A stretch of 64,000 nt of DNA from Nomia melanderi (Eukaryota; Arthropoda; Insecta; Hymenoptera; Halictidae): NCBI RefSeq assembly GCF_051020985.1, contig NC_135001.1:15369896-15433895 (forward strand). Direction: 5' to 3'. Under the pieces are notes generated by a model. The model was not told the DNA's origin. It searched no databases and was given only the letters and a program-made list of their open reading frames with translations. How positions within the stretch are numbered: the first letter of the stretch is position 1; every line of letters begins with the position of its first letter. A program made the position numbers and the translations under genes. Positions 35,883-47,299 of the stretch are shown here, piece by piece.

Positions 35883-36733
35883 CTATGCGCCAGGTCCGAA
35901 CGCATTCGTCGAATACAGACAGCATAACTTGTATAATTTTAGGGTCTTTGGGTATATACTTGCGTTTGCCCTGGGGTCTTTACCCCACTCTACCGCGTAT
36001 CCGGTCATGCTTACGAACGCTTTCTTTGCCTCACTGAAACCGGGCAGCTGTATGGGCTGAATTTTTTCTGGAAGCAGGAGCGTCTGTTGAAGCCTCAGCA
36101 GAAAATCTAACGTTTCTTCGAACACATTGCGTGTTCTGTAAGCGGAGTATCGATGTTTATTCGTATAGTATGCATCTTGTTAATGTTACAACTACCGAAC
36201 AGTCAGATTACCTATTTTACAGAAACTGTAAAAATTCTTGTACTGCTAGTTTGATTCACTTATACTTTAGTTTAACTGTCAAATTAATGTATTTAGTAAT
36301 TTTCCTGGAAATCATCCGTACCTCTTCAGCAATGGTGCAAGAATGTAGTATTTCTATTTCGAAATCCTAGTATTAACGTACCACTGTTTATTCATTGTGT
36401 ACACTTTATCAACGAATATAAATGCAACTCTAATCGTTACACGTCTTTGTTCGAAAAACAAGCTTTTGACTTTCGAGTACCATTGAAGGAAAGTATTTCA
36501 GAGTCTGTTGCTTTTTGTATTCAACAGATTTTTTCGTACGATTATATGGTATGTCATCGTTCACGGCATGATAATATTTCGGGTAGACAATAGCGTGCGT
36601 CGTGAGCATGGAAACGCAAGGACCGTTGTAACCATTGTATTTCATTCTCAACTTGACGGTAACGCCGAGCACAAACAGAAATTGTTCCTTCAAGGCGTAG
36701 TAACCACCGGTTATCTTTTTATCCTCTCGGCTA
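35883..36733 (-). pseudogene. Decayed S1 serine protease relic (unit 2)
   Basis: Copy of the unit 1 relic. Here the activation site reads REDKKITGGYYA, so the first IIGG has become ITGG. The rest keeps NGPCVSMLTTHAIVYP, TLDFLLRLQ and KIQPIQLP. The relic ends at the duplication border, so any exon further upstream is gone. Confidence 0.58.
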
Positions 36734-36755
36734 ATTCGGAAAGGAATTCAAGAGT

Positions 36756-37040
36756 GGCGTTATAGGACATTCGAGAGGGACTCTAAGTGTCAGATTTTAT
36801 TTTTAGGTATTTAGTAGTTTTCCAGATATTGTAAAATTAATGTGAGATTAAACATTCGTTATATTCAGAAACTTTATTTGTCACTTCGCAAATAAATTAC
36901 TGAAAAGACATTGTGCATAAATTGATGTAAGCCATATGAAATGTACTGTGTGTTACTATCTTGCTGTCGTCCCGACGGCTACAGAGCGAGTGTCTTATGA
37001 ACAGCACTGTTTGGACTTAGGACCCATCTGCCTCCTTGCA
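36756..37040. other. Unassigned DNA right of unit 2
   Basis: Lies between the last base shared with unit 1 and the retrotransposon fragment. Nothing recognised. Confidence 0.4.
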
Positions 37041-38890
37041 GCGTGGCTGTTTCGTCGTGTGTTATGAGCACGCCATTCTGCTTCAGCATCTTGAGAATAC
37101 GCTATACTCATAACATACAATGGAAGTTTGTTGTGTCTTGGTGGTCACTTGGTAAGGGGAATGGAGGGATATTGTTGTGGATGGATGTGAAGTATTCAGC
37201 AAGGGCATGTGCTTTTTCTTCGTCCGAGGTGTAAATTTGTCCTTTGTCATTTTGAAGGCTGGGGACTATTGGATTGCAGGGTTTGAACATTTTGTATGTT
37301 TTCCATAGTGAATTGTCTTGAGATTTCAGGTTTTTTTAGTCTTCTTTCCCACTCTCTGCTTCTGAGGAGCAGGAGTCTATTTCTAATTTGATGGGTTAAG
37401 ATGTTTCCTAGGAGTTTATAGTAGGGGATGGTAGTTTTTTGGTATTTCTTTCTAGCCTTTTTTCTTTGTTTGATTAGTCTGTGGAGTTCTTGATCCGGGC
37501 AGAGACGGTGAGGATTGCTGGTTGTATCGGTGGCTTTGGCGTAGGCTCCGTTAATTTTGTTCCCTAGATTCTCAATTTCTATGTCTATATCCTGTTTGGA
37601 ATTGAGTCTGGGAGTTAGTGAGTGTTTATTGCAGATTAGTCTGAATTTATCCCAGTCAGTAGCTGAGATGGCATATAGGATTTTGGGTTTTTTGGTGTCT
37701 ATGGTTAGATGACGGGCTGGTGGCTGGAGGAGAGGTCGTTTATAGTGGTACATGTTAATTAGTACGGGAGGTTTGTTATAAAGAGGTCAATGAAGGAAGG
37801 GTGCTTTCTTGGGGGTTTGCGAGTAGGGGTTTGGAGTGCAACTAGATTTAGGTTGGAGGTGTCGAGGAACTTCTTGAGTTCCCTACCGCTTTGATTAAGG
37901 TTGTAATTTCTCCACCAGGTGTGTTTGGCGTTGAGATCGCCTCCTAGGAGGAGTAGATCATTTCTGTTAGTTAGATGAGTTACGACTGTGATGTCGGATT
38001 ATGTCAGTTTTTGTTTTGGTGGACAGTAAGCAGCTATTCTTATTTTGGGGTAAGATTTGGTACGGTAAAAATGGTTTCTACATTGTTGGGTACTGGTTGG
38101 TCCGCGTCTTCATGGGGTATATATTTATGTATGAGTAACGCCACTCCACCTCCTGGGGAATTTATATCTTTTCTGTAAGTTGAATAGTTTTTAATGTTGA
38201 GGGATTCCCCTGGTTTGAGTCAGGTTTCTGAGATTAGGGCGATATCTATTGAGTTTTGGTGGAGGAAGTGTTGAAGTTCAGGGGCTTTATTGTTAACGCT
38301 GGTTGCGTTCCAGAGGAGTATGTTTTAAATTTTTCTAGGTCGTTAAATCGGATTTTTGTTTTGTTTCCGGAGACTTTCGCATGAAAGCTGTCTCCGAATT
38401 CTGTGTTTAATTCCGTTAGGAATTTCTGGTGATCTAGGGTATTATAGTGGATGTATAGTGGAGTTTAATGGGTTATAAATCTATGAATAGGCTATATTGA
38501 TTATGGGTTGAGACGTTGAAGTTGGGGATAATGTTGGATTTCATTATGAGTATATTACCTGCGTCCCTGTTGCTCAGGGACAGCGACTTGAGTCGCTCCT
38601 TTTTCGTGGGGTAGGGCCTTCTCTCATCTCTGATTGATTGTCTTATTCTTAACTTGGATTTGTCATTCGCGGCGTAGGCGGTGGTTGGGCGCTTCAGGCT
38701 GGGGCTTGGAGGGCCCTGTATACAGTCTGGGGAGACTTGCGCGGTCCTTTGTGAGGCGCTCCTGAGGTGGTGGGTCCTGTGGGGCCCGATGATTCCTGTT
38801 GGCGTTTCTTTCAGCACTTATGGTGATTTCACTGAGTGTTGCGTGAATTTGTGCTCGGAGTAACTCCGGGAGCTCCTACGCGCGCGACGG
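37041..38890 (-). mobile_element. Jockey-like non-LTR retrotransposon, 3'-truncated fragment
   Basis: Minus-strand order: ORF1/gag C-terminal part (about 38340-38817; reads YIHYNTLDHQKFLTELN), then an AP-type endonuclease, then the linker towards RT (37108-37753). Endonuclease blocks are SVNNKAPELQHFLHQNSIDI, INSPGGGVALL and GGDLNAKHTWW. An in-frame TGA stands where Trp is expected in ISETW. The RT core and 3' end are missing, the opposite of usual 5' truncation. Borders are approximate. Confidence 0.82.
37247..37753 (-). pseudogene. Retrotransposon ORF2 fragment (endonuclease-RT linker)
   Basis: 168 codons open from 37753, reading KRPLLQPPARHLTIDTKKPK and then a Lys/Arg-rich stretch (LHRLIKQRKKARKKYQKT), typical of the linker between endonuclease and RT in jockey-clade ORF2. 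The frame stops at 37247; a further piece (37108-37290, DEEKAHALAEYF) follows in another frame, so there is a frameshift. Confidence 0.75.
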
Positions 38891-39049
38891 TCGAGAGTCG
38901 AGTCTAATATGAGTGAATATCTAATATGATGAATTTCTCAAATGTGAGTGGTGATTTTGAGTGATGATTTTTGACATCCGAGAATGGTTTTGAGTAGGAG
39001 ATCATGTGGTTTATGATTTTGATAATGTGGTCGATGATTTTCCATCCAT

Positions 39050-39272
39050 GATGTGACATCGTTTTGATACAATTCTGTATGTAGAGATGGAGTAGCTTGC
39101 AAGGACCAATCGCAGCGCGGCTCATCCCTTCTCCTAACCGCGCGCGCTCCCATTGGTTGGCTAGTTCTTTCCAGCTGGCAGTATATAAGGCTCTACATGC
39201 GGACCACATTTTAAAATTTCGAGAGGTTCTTCGTCGTTAACTCTTCTCGTATATCAAATAAACACAATCAAC
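39050..39272. promoter_or_regulatory. Former bidirectional H2B-H2A promoter, now H2A only
   Basis: H2A TATATAA at 39182-39188 and both CCAAT boxes (39106-39110 and inverse 39152-39156) are kept. The H2B-side TATA (CATAAAG in units 1 and 2) reads CATACAG here (39075-39081). Confidence 0.8.
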
Positions 39273-39647
39273 ATGTCTGGACGTGGCAAAGGCGGCAAAG
39301 TTAAGGGAAAGGCGAAGTCCCGTTCGAACAGAGCTGGTCTTCAATTTCCGGTCGGTCGTATCCATCGACTTTTGAGGAAAGGGAATTATGCTGAACGCGT
39401 CGGCGCTGGTGCTCCAGTTTATTTGGCTGCAGTAATGGAGTATTTGGGTGCTGAAGTTTTGGAGTTGGCCGGTAACGCAGCACGTGACAACAAGAAGACG
39501 AGAATTATTCCTCGTCATTTACAACTGGCCATCCGTAATGACGAAGAATTGAATAAGTTACTTTCCGGAGTAACGATTGCTCAAGGTGGCGTTTTGCCGA
39601 ACATTCAGGCAGTTCTTTTGCCGAAAAAGACAGAAAAGAAAGCTTAA
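39273..39647 (+). CDS. H2A: Histone H2A, Gly59 variant (124 aa, unit 3)
   Basis: Intact H2A that differs from the other two only by Gly for Ala at residue 59 (MEYLGAEV), in the long alpha-2 helix of the histone fold. Several synonymous changes show it is older or less homogenised than the unit 1/2 pair. Promoter TATA, CCAAT boxes and stem-loop are intact, so it is probably expressed. Confidence 0.97.
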   Translation: MSGRGKGGKVKGKAKSRSNRAGLQFPVGRIHRLLRKGNYAERVGAGAPVYLAAVMEYLGAEVLELAGNAARDNKKTRIIPRHLQLAIRNDEELNKLLSGVTIAQGGVLPNIQAVLLPKKTEKKA

Positions 39648-39668
39648 TCGCAATTTGAAGAACCAAAC

Positions 39669-39684
39669 GGCCCTTTTCAGGGCC
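39669..39684 (+). terminator. Histone 3' stem-loop, H2A (unit 3)
   Basis: GGCCCTTTTCAGGGCC then ACCAA. Confidence 0.95.
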
Positions 39685-40932
39685 ACCAATTATCTTCGAC
39701 ATAGAAATGATGTTCTCAACTTAACACATCTTTATTTTTTATTTGTTGATTTTTAACCCATTGAACACTTCATCTCAGGTTATACGCAACCATATCATGA
39801 AATTAAACATTACTAAAGTCTAGTTGATATAATAACTTTTAACGGACATGATTATATATCATTATAGTACTTTTGTTGAGTAGGGATGATTCGAAGTTTG
39901 AGCTTAAACGAGAAGGAAAAGTGCTCTGTGAATTTAAAGGGCAGGATAGTTGTGTATCAGTTCTAATAGATCATATTCATATACTTTTTACAGCATCCTG
40001 CTTTGCTCATATTTTAACAGAGAACACAGAGTTTAACACAATAAATGTTATGTTTACATACCATTAGGTTTTTAGGTTCTGGGACCACAATGCATGTTTT
40101 TCGTTTATACTTCCTACCGTAAAACAGATCTTACAAGAAAATTCAATTTAATATTTTACTGCAAAGACTAAATCGAAAGAAAATGAAAGTTCTCATCCGT
40201 ATTTTCTTTATTGATTCATGTGATGTTGGATTTAAAGATCGGAGCAGACTTACAGAGCCTTCTGTTGACAGGGTTAACTGTGACAACGGTGTTCAGCATA
40301 AGAATTTACGACAGGGAGTGTTTGGAGTACAGACAAACGAGACATGGCAACGCTGCCTACTGCCATCGTGTATGATTTCTCGCCGATATGCGGAATTTTT
40401 ATGAAATAGAGATATAAAAATCTGCAGTCTAAAAAGATTTATTGAAGAATTTTAGAATGATACCCATTTAATATTTACATTCATATACCTTGATTCAACG
40501 TCGCAAAGTATTTCTTTCTATGAAACACATTTACTCCAAAAATACTACAAAGTATTTATAATGATTTTTGGAACTATAACACAATAATGAACTAAGAATA
40601 TAATATCCTATGTACATAAGTATAAATCACAATATATTTAAATTTGTTTCTTCAAAATGAGTCGATTGGATCTTACGTATATGCACTATGTACAGCGTAT
40701 CTCCCACTGAGCATTATTATATTAATCTAAATACATGGTCATCAATTCTGCACATTATTAAATATTAATGTAATTAAAAGATTATTAATCCACCAATCTC
40801 TGTAATTTGTCGTGATGGAAATGTCGCCGGGTTGAGGTTAGAAATGGTTTTCACGCTTTTGAAACAAGAATAGCTTTTCTTGGAAGGTTTGCACTTAAAT
40901 TGAACAACAGTGTTTCCATGTTATATAATTGT
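39685..40932. other. H2A-H4 spacer (unit 3)
   Basis: Diverged copy of 15584-16786 with several indels; the 73-codon frame (40183-40404) is nonetheless intact. Confidence 0.4.
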
Positions 40933-40948
40933 GGCCCTGAAAAGGGCC
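40933..40948 (-). terminator. Histone 3' stem-loop, standalone H4 (unit 3)
   Basis: Minus strand GGCCCTTTTCAGGGCC. Confidence 0.95.
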
Positions 40949-41006
40949 GTTTTGATTGACGATCGCTGGGAATCGTACGTCGTTGATGATGATGATGATG
41001 CCTCGC

Positions 41007-41460
<454 letters not shown>

Positions 41461-41935
41461 AAATACCGACGGCATAAATAAAGGCGGCAGTGTAACATCT
41501 GCTGCAAACCACATTGATCGTTGACGAGAATTGGTTGCTGTAGTTGGTTATTAAAATGACGCGCATTAATTATATATTGTAATTAAAGAAAATAAACAAT
41601 CGGTAAAGATGAAAGCTCTCGAGGACATACGCCATTATCAAAAGAGTGCCAAGTTACTTATTTCTGGCAAATCTTTCGAATGGTTTGTAGGAGAACGGCG
41701 CAAAATATACGGAAGAATAAAAAATAAGACTCTCACTTTTCAAATTTCTTCCTTTTAAAGCATATAGTTTTCGTGTTTTTCTACCAATACTAGTCAACAA
41801 AGAAACTTAAAAAAAGGAAAGGGACACAAATGCTCTTATATTTATTATTATATTACATAATTATTACATTATGCACGAACTATTTAGAAATATAAATAAG
41901 GATCCCACTTCTACAACTTGAAAGAACTAGCCCCT

Positions 41936-42163
41936 TTAACTTTAGAACTACCGAGGATTTAATACGATTAATATGTATTCCCTATAAAAATTGTAGCAAC
42001 AGAATATTTTCGGTTTTTTCTGATATTCTTTACAGTATTCAACGGAAACTATTTATTTTCAAGATCATTTCAAATATTCAATGCTTTTAAGATATCAATA
42101 ATTGCGAAAGAAAACAATCGAAACCAGCCATTTTGACTGTTACGACGGTAGTTCTTGGGTTAA
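41936..42163. mobile_element. TTAA MITE, family C, inverted copy
   Basis: TTAA at 41936-41939 and 42160-42163. Termini CTTTAGAACTACCG and CGGTAGTTCTTGGG are imperfect inverted repeats. The interior matches 45660-45873 in reverse. Confidence 0.65.
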
Positions 42164-45100
42164 TACCAATCTCTAGTATCGCTGTATATGAAACACATTT
42201 CTATATATTGTAAGAAACTAATTTTAGATTGAACACTTCGTAGAAAGTAAAGTGGGTGGCGCTACGTGTCATTGTCTACCTGATACTCGGCAAAAATGAT
42301 TCCTACAGTAAAGATTGTTGCATTCTCATATCTGTATAAATAGGTACAGTTCAATATATTTAATGAAAGTTCCTCATTAATATCTCGAAAATTACCAAAT
42401 ACCCAAAGTTAAATTTTTATATTTGGTGTTTTCTCTTCTTCTTCTCTGTTTCTTTAAAATTTTACGTCAGTCGGCCAAATAGCACTAAATTCTTTATGAT
42501 GGTTGTGAAATTAAAATATGTAGTCAAAACGTTAGGATTATAATATACAATATTACTTATTCTTTCATAAGAAAGGCAAATAGTATCAGAATGAGTTATT
42601 AACAATTTTATGTCATAGTTCTTAGGTTACACTATTAACTTATATTACTAAATATTTTGATTCGATATCAGCTTCATTTTTGTACTCCTTTTCAAGTAAT
42701 TTGGAAGTTCCGGTCATCGGTGACTACCGTGGCAGTTAACATGTTAACTGAACATATGTAAAATATAAACAAAGCAAATATCAGAGACGTAGGAATTGCT
42801 AGTTTCTATACACACGACGGTTCGCAACAGCGACAGTATTCCGACTATCTGAGTCAAGGAAAATCGACTCAAGCTAAAACTCAAATAAGGACCGTTCCTT
42901 CCAAATTTTCTTTATGACCTGTAACGCCTTTACACTCCGTACAGCTCTCTAACTTATGGCCTGCCCTATATTGCACTGAACTGTCAACCTAGGTTGGCGA
43001 GCGATGATCGCTACACGTTCTCCTCAATTTATACAAAACTTCTACAGTGTTTAAATTAAATATTATTTTTCAACTTCTATGATTTAAAGTGAAGTAAACA
43101 TGCATATGTGGGATGGCGGAGGTTTTGGCGAAAACAAGCCTACGTGTATTTGTATGTTTATTGCAATGGACTATAAGCAACTAGAATTAAATTAAACTAT
43201 GTGTCTTAATCTATTCTACGCAATACTACGCTGATTTACTACTCTAGGCTGTCAAACTACACGTCTACGCTATCAACTTTGACCTGCTCCTCTCACACAC
43301 GCCACTACACTGTGTCAACCATGCAACTACACTCTCCACGCTAGTCCACACTGACCCGCTCCTCTCAACTCGCAAAATTACTCTCTGTCGAAAAAGGTCT
43401 TATAATCATCTTAAATACTAGTTCCGTCAACACGGGGCATGATCCTGCTGGCCATCGTCGGCCACCTGCCAACCATTTGCGTCCAAGCGACCTGGTCGTA
43501 ACGGTCCGAGTATACCTGCGGTATCCGGCCTTACGCGTCGGACCCCACACATATGTAGGGTTATTTTTATTTAAATCCCACGTGTTGCTGTGGTGAAGAA
43601 TAAAAAGAAACGAAAGACTCACTAGATAATAATAACAAATACTTTATTATATTATAACTCGCTGTCTCGCTAAATGTTACTCGCTAAAAAGATCACGCTC
43701 CACAATGTCTCTCTATCCGTTATCACGCACAAGAATGTTCCCCTCCGCTGTCTCGCACAAAATGTCCCTCGTGCACGCATTCCCACTCGTTTTTAACACA
43801 CACCCCCATTCGCTCTGTCTTTCTCACCCTCGCACCCTTCTCACTCGCATCTTTCGACCATAGTCAAAACTCACGCAGTCACGTACATGCTTTTCTCACG
43901 GTCCAATCGCTCAGTTCCAGACACTCTTCCTCGCATTCTTTCAGCCTCTCAAGATTTTCTAAACGCAGTCACACTATTTTCCAAACATCCCGGCGCCGGG
44001 CCGTCGCAATACGACCTGGTCGCCCTTACGCACGCACAACAAACCATTCATCCTACCCATATATAGGGAGTTTCACTGGATTTTGTCATCTGGTACTACA
44101 CATTGAATTGCGTTTATACATGTGATATGTGTAACGCGAAAAATTACGATCATTTAATTCAATTTATGTCATTACTGTACTACAATGAGTTAGATAATTA
44201 AGTTGTGCAAATTGATAAAGTACAATAAATACTTTATTGAAAGAAATACGTTTGAGTTAATTTCTTTCATAATTAGCAAAGTTATGGGCGGTTAAAGTTA
44301 AGCATACCCCGTTAAGTGTCCGAATATTTTTATAATTCACTGTATATGTAATAAGACAGTAAATCGAGTAAATATAATTAGCTATCTAGTTAGATTGTAA
44401 ACATTATATGCGCTACGATGTACTTTCACCGGTATAAACTTAAGAGGACCTTGAAATGTCCTGCGAAGGTTATGTTAATATTTTTAAATGCAACCTTGTT
44501 TGAAGTTTACATTTCCATTTTTTAACATCCTCCTCTGTTATATCACAGTTCAATTACATTTCACTGATATTCAATCTTACAATTTTTCTGTTTAATAACA
44601 GTCTCATAATTTCTGGTTAATACCCTTAAGCAGGCGGCTGAAATTTTGTAACGTTAGGGCTCGGATGGGTGTTCACGACACAAATAACATTGTGGAACCA
44701 ATTTTGAACTTTTTTCGTGTCTTACAATAATCACTGGGTGATTTTTATAGAGTTCCTTACCCTAAATACGATTCCGTAAACCAAATTGCTGGGTCAGGTT
44801 CAGTTTTTGAAAAAACTGAATTTTTGTAAAATCGATCGAATTTTTCAGAGAACTAAGTGTTACGTAAGAACTAACACCGATAGGCAGTTAAAGTTTGTCA
44901 TAAAAAACAGAGGACAATTGCCCGAATATGTAGCTATAAAATTTTTAAATATTGCGTATTATTAAAAGCTTGTAAACGATGATCAATATTTAAAAAAGGA
45001 TAGATGCGCATACTTCGTACGCACTTCTGTCACATTTCTACGAAAAGTGGGTTGGCTAGCATGAATTTGCTATGCATCATTGGATTCTGCAGACATTTCT

Positions 45101-45655
45101 GAAGAGGAACCCCTCAGCAGAAAACGTGGGAACGGTTTTTCTTTCGGACAGGTTAAGAAAATCTCCGCGAAGAGTGCGTGCACACAGCTTTGGCGCCACA
45201 CGGCCATCGCTAGTCGGCCATGACTAGTCAGGACCGTGACTACGCGTTGTATAGACTTGGACCTCGGTCACTTCTTACATATATATGTAATATTTAATTG
45301 TTTTATAAATTTTTATATAAACGTATAAATTTTAGCGGTAAAACTGTGTAAAACGAAGGATGCATTTTAAAGTGGTTGTGGCTTTTATAGGGATATTGGA
45401 CAAAGCAGTATGAAGCGTGAGTGGAAATTAGTATAATGAATTACACTTGGAATTTACTGGAAGGTGAAGAATAAGCTTGGAGTCGACAAGTCATTAGGGA
45501 CAGTAGCTTGGATTAACGGATTAGGTTAATGGCCGATGGCAAGAAGTAAACACATTAGATAAAGAAATGGCGAAATAACCACAAAAACAAAGATGGCGGC
45601 ACAACAACAAACAGTTGGGTTTGGGAATTGGCTAATAGAAGCGAAGGAAAGAAAT

Positions 45656-45877
45656 TTAACACTAGAACTACCCGATGGGTCAAAATGACTGGTTTCGGCT
45701 CCAGTTTGCAATTATTGATACTTTAAAAGCATTGATTATTCAAAATGATCTTGAAAATAAATAGCTTTACTTAAATGCTATAACGAATTTCTGATGAACC
45801 TGGAAATAATCTATTGGTACGATTTTTATAAGGATTATATATCAATCATATTAACTGCTTGGTAGTTCTAGTGTTAA
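45656..45877. mobile_element. TTAA MITE, family C, best copy
   Basis: 214-bp element (45660-45873) between TTAA at 45656-45659 and 45874-45877. Terminal inverted repeats CACTAGAACTACC and GGTAGTTCTAGTG. No coding capacity. Confidence 0.85.
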
Positions 45878-46354
45878 GGCAGTATAAAAAGATAAGAAAA
45901 ATGGGGACGCCTATAATAGGATTATCGCTTTTTTATCCTGAATACTTTGCAATACTCAGTAATTGATAATGTGTGACCTGGTGTTAACCCTTTGCTGTTC
46001 AACGTCGAGTCTGACACGACATAGCATTCCCTTACAGCCGGTTCAACGTTCATAGCTTTTAAAAATAATTATAATTAGTTTAATTATATCTGCACGCAAC
46101 TTAATGAATTTATATGAAAAGCAATCAGTAAAGGTGTTTAATTGTTTTTCAGCTTATTTTATACTTCACCTTGCTTATAACTTTATCAAAGGTTAAAGTG
46201 TTAAGAAAATGAAAAGGGGATGCAGATGTGTCGACAGGAGGAAATTTGTAAATAGATATGCGGGCGTTACAGGTACGGAAACTCGAATGTTCCTCGACGA
46301 CACACACTCCACTATTAAAGCATATTCGCGAGAGCGAATTTATAACTGGGTAGT

Positions 46355-46605
46355 TTAACACTAGACGTACCGGCACTTTGTATATACCTAGTCATACCGT
46401 AACCAGTGAAATAACTGGTTAGAAAAACAATGTCAACAAGTTAGGCAATACGTATTTCTTAATGAAAACAAAAACAAAAGGAAAACAGAAAAATTGAAAA
46501 ACTGATTAATCACAGAATATAGGAATCGAGAGAAAATTGAATGAACGAAGGAAAACAGAATTTTAAATCGAATTTTAAAACTGGTCGCGATACGTTTAGT
46601 ACTAT
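46355..46605. mobile_element. Probable TTAA MITE, family D, degraded
   Basis: TTAA at 46355-46358 followed by CACTAGACGTACCGGCAC. The right end is decayed, with ACGTTTAGT near 46590-46600. A second copy starts at about 58833. Confidence 0.5.
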
Positions 46606-46644
46606 TATTATTTAGGAAGGTACTGTGAGACATGTGGTCATTAA

Positions 46645-46856
46645 TTCTACAATTCGTTTACTTACATACAATTTCTGTTTGGGCGGTAGTGACATCAACT
46701 CGGAGATATTAATTTTCAACGTTGTCAGCGGGTACGCGTTGGACCGCGTTTGGTGGCTGCGTACAGAAGCAAGAGTGAAAGACAGAGTAAGACCGAGATT
46801 CAAATTCCAAATGTAACGAGGGGACTCTCAGAGTCACGCGAGTAGCCGTACGATAC
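46645..46856 (+). repeat. Dispersed direct repeat, copy 1 (upstream of OR)
   Basis: About 210 bp matching 54671-54882 in the same orientation. It includes the shared block GTTTGGTGGCTGCGTACAG. No terminal inverted repeats or coding frame; class unknown. Confidence 0.8.
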
Positions 46857-47299
46857 GTGTCTAATACGCTTAAGGACTATTATACTTAAAACAGTATGCG
46901 TGGGGCGTTAGAAATATTACACTACTAAAGCGTTAAGACCTTTCATTGTTGCACTAAGAAACTCGGAATACGTGAGATTGCAAGCCACCTATGACAAAAA
47001 TCATTAATCGAATAAAAAATTTCCTACCTTGTCAGAGAACTCACCTTTACAGACAGTGAAGTGTTCGTCATACATGAATAATGGAAAATGCAGAAATCGA
47101 TCACCCTTATTATCCTTTCTCCGGGATATTCGCAGTCGTTCGTGCAACGAATTGATTATTTCTTTTCTTATGTGGAATCTGCATAATAACAGGCTTCGTT
47201 GAAGTATCACTTCGAAACATCGACAGATGAGCTCGAATACCTGTAACTAGAATACCTGTTATGCATCAAAGAATCAAGTCATTTGACTGAACGTTCGCA

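Larger units (their letters stand above)
41623..47299. other. Gene-poor, repeat-rich interval
   Basis: No gene recognised over 5.7 kb. Holds family-C MITEs, part of a family-D MITE and the 46645-46856 direct repeat. Less AT-rich blocks at about 43360-44050 and 45000-45260 look like old transposon sequence but have no domain or terminal structure I can name. Confidence 0.5.

Noticed and set aside
43360..44050. Possible LTR or DNA transposon in the less AT-rich block
   Set aside because: No LTR pair, terminal inverted repeats or protein domain found.
46645..46856. Possible tRNA-derived SINE
   Set aside because: Only a weak B-box-like stretch and no convincing A-box or tail.
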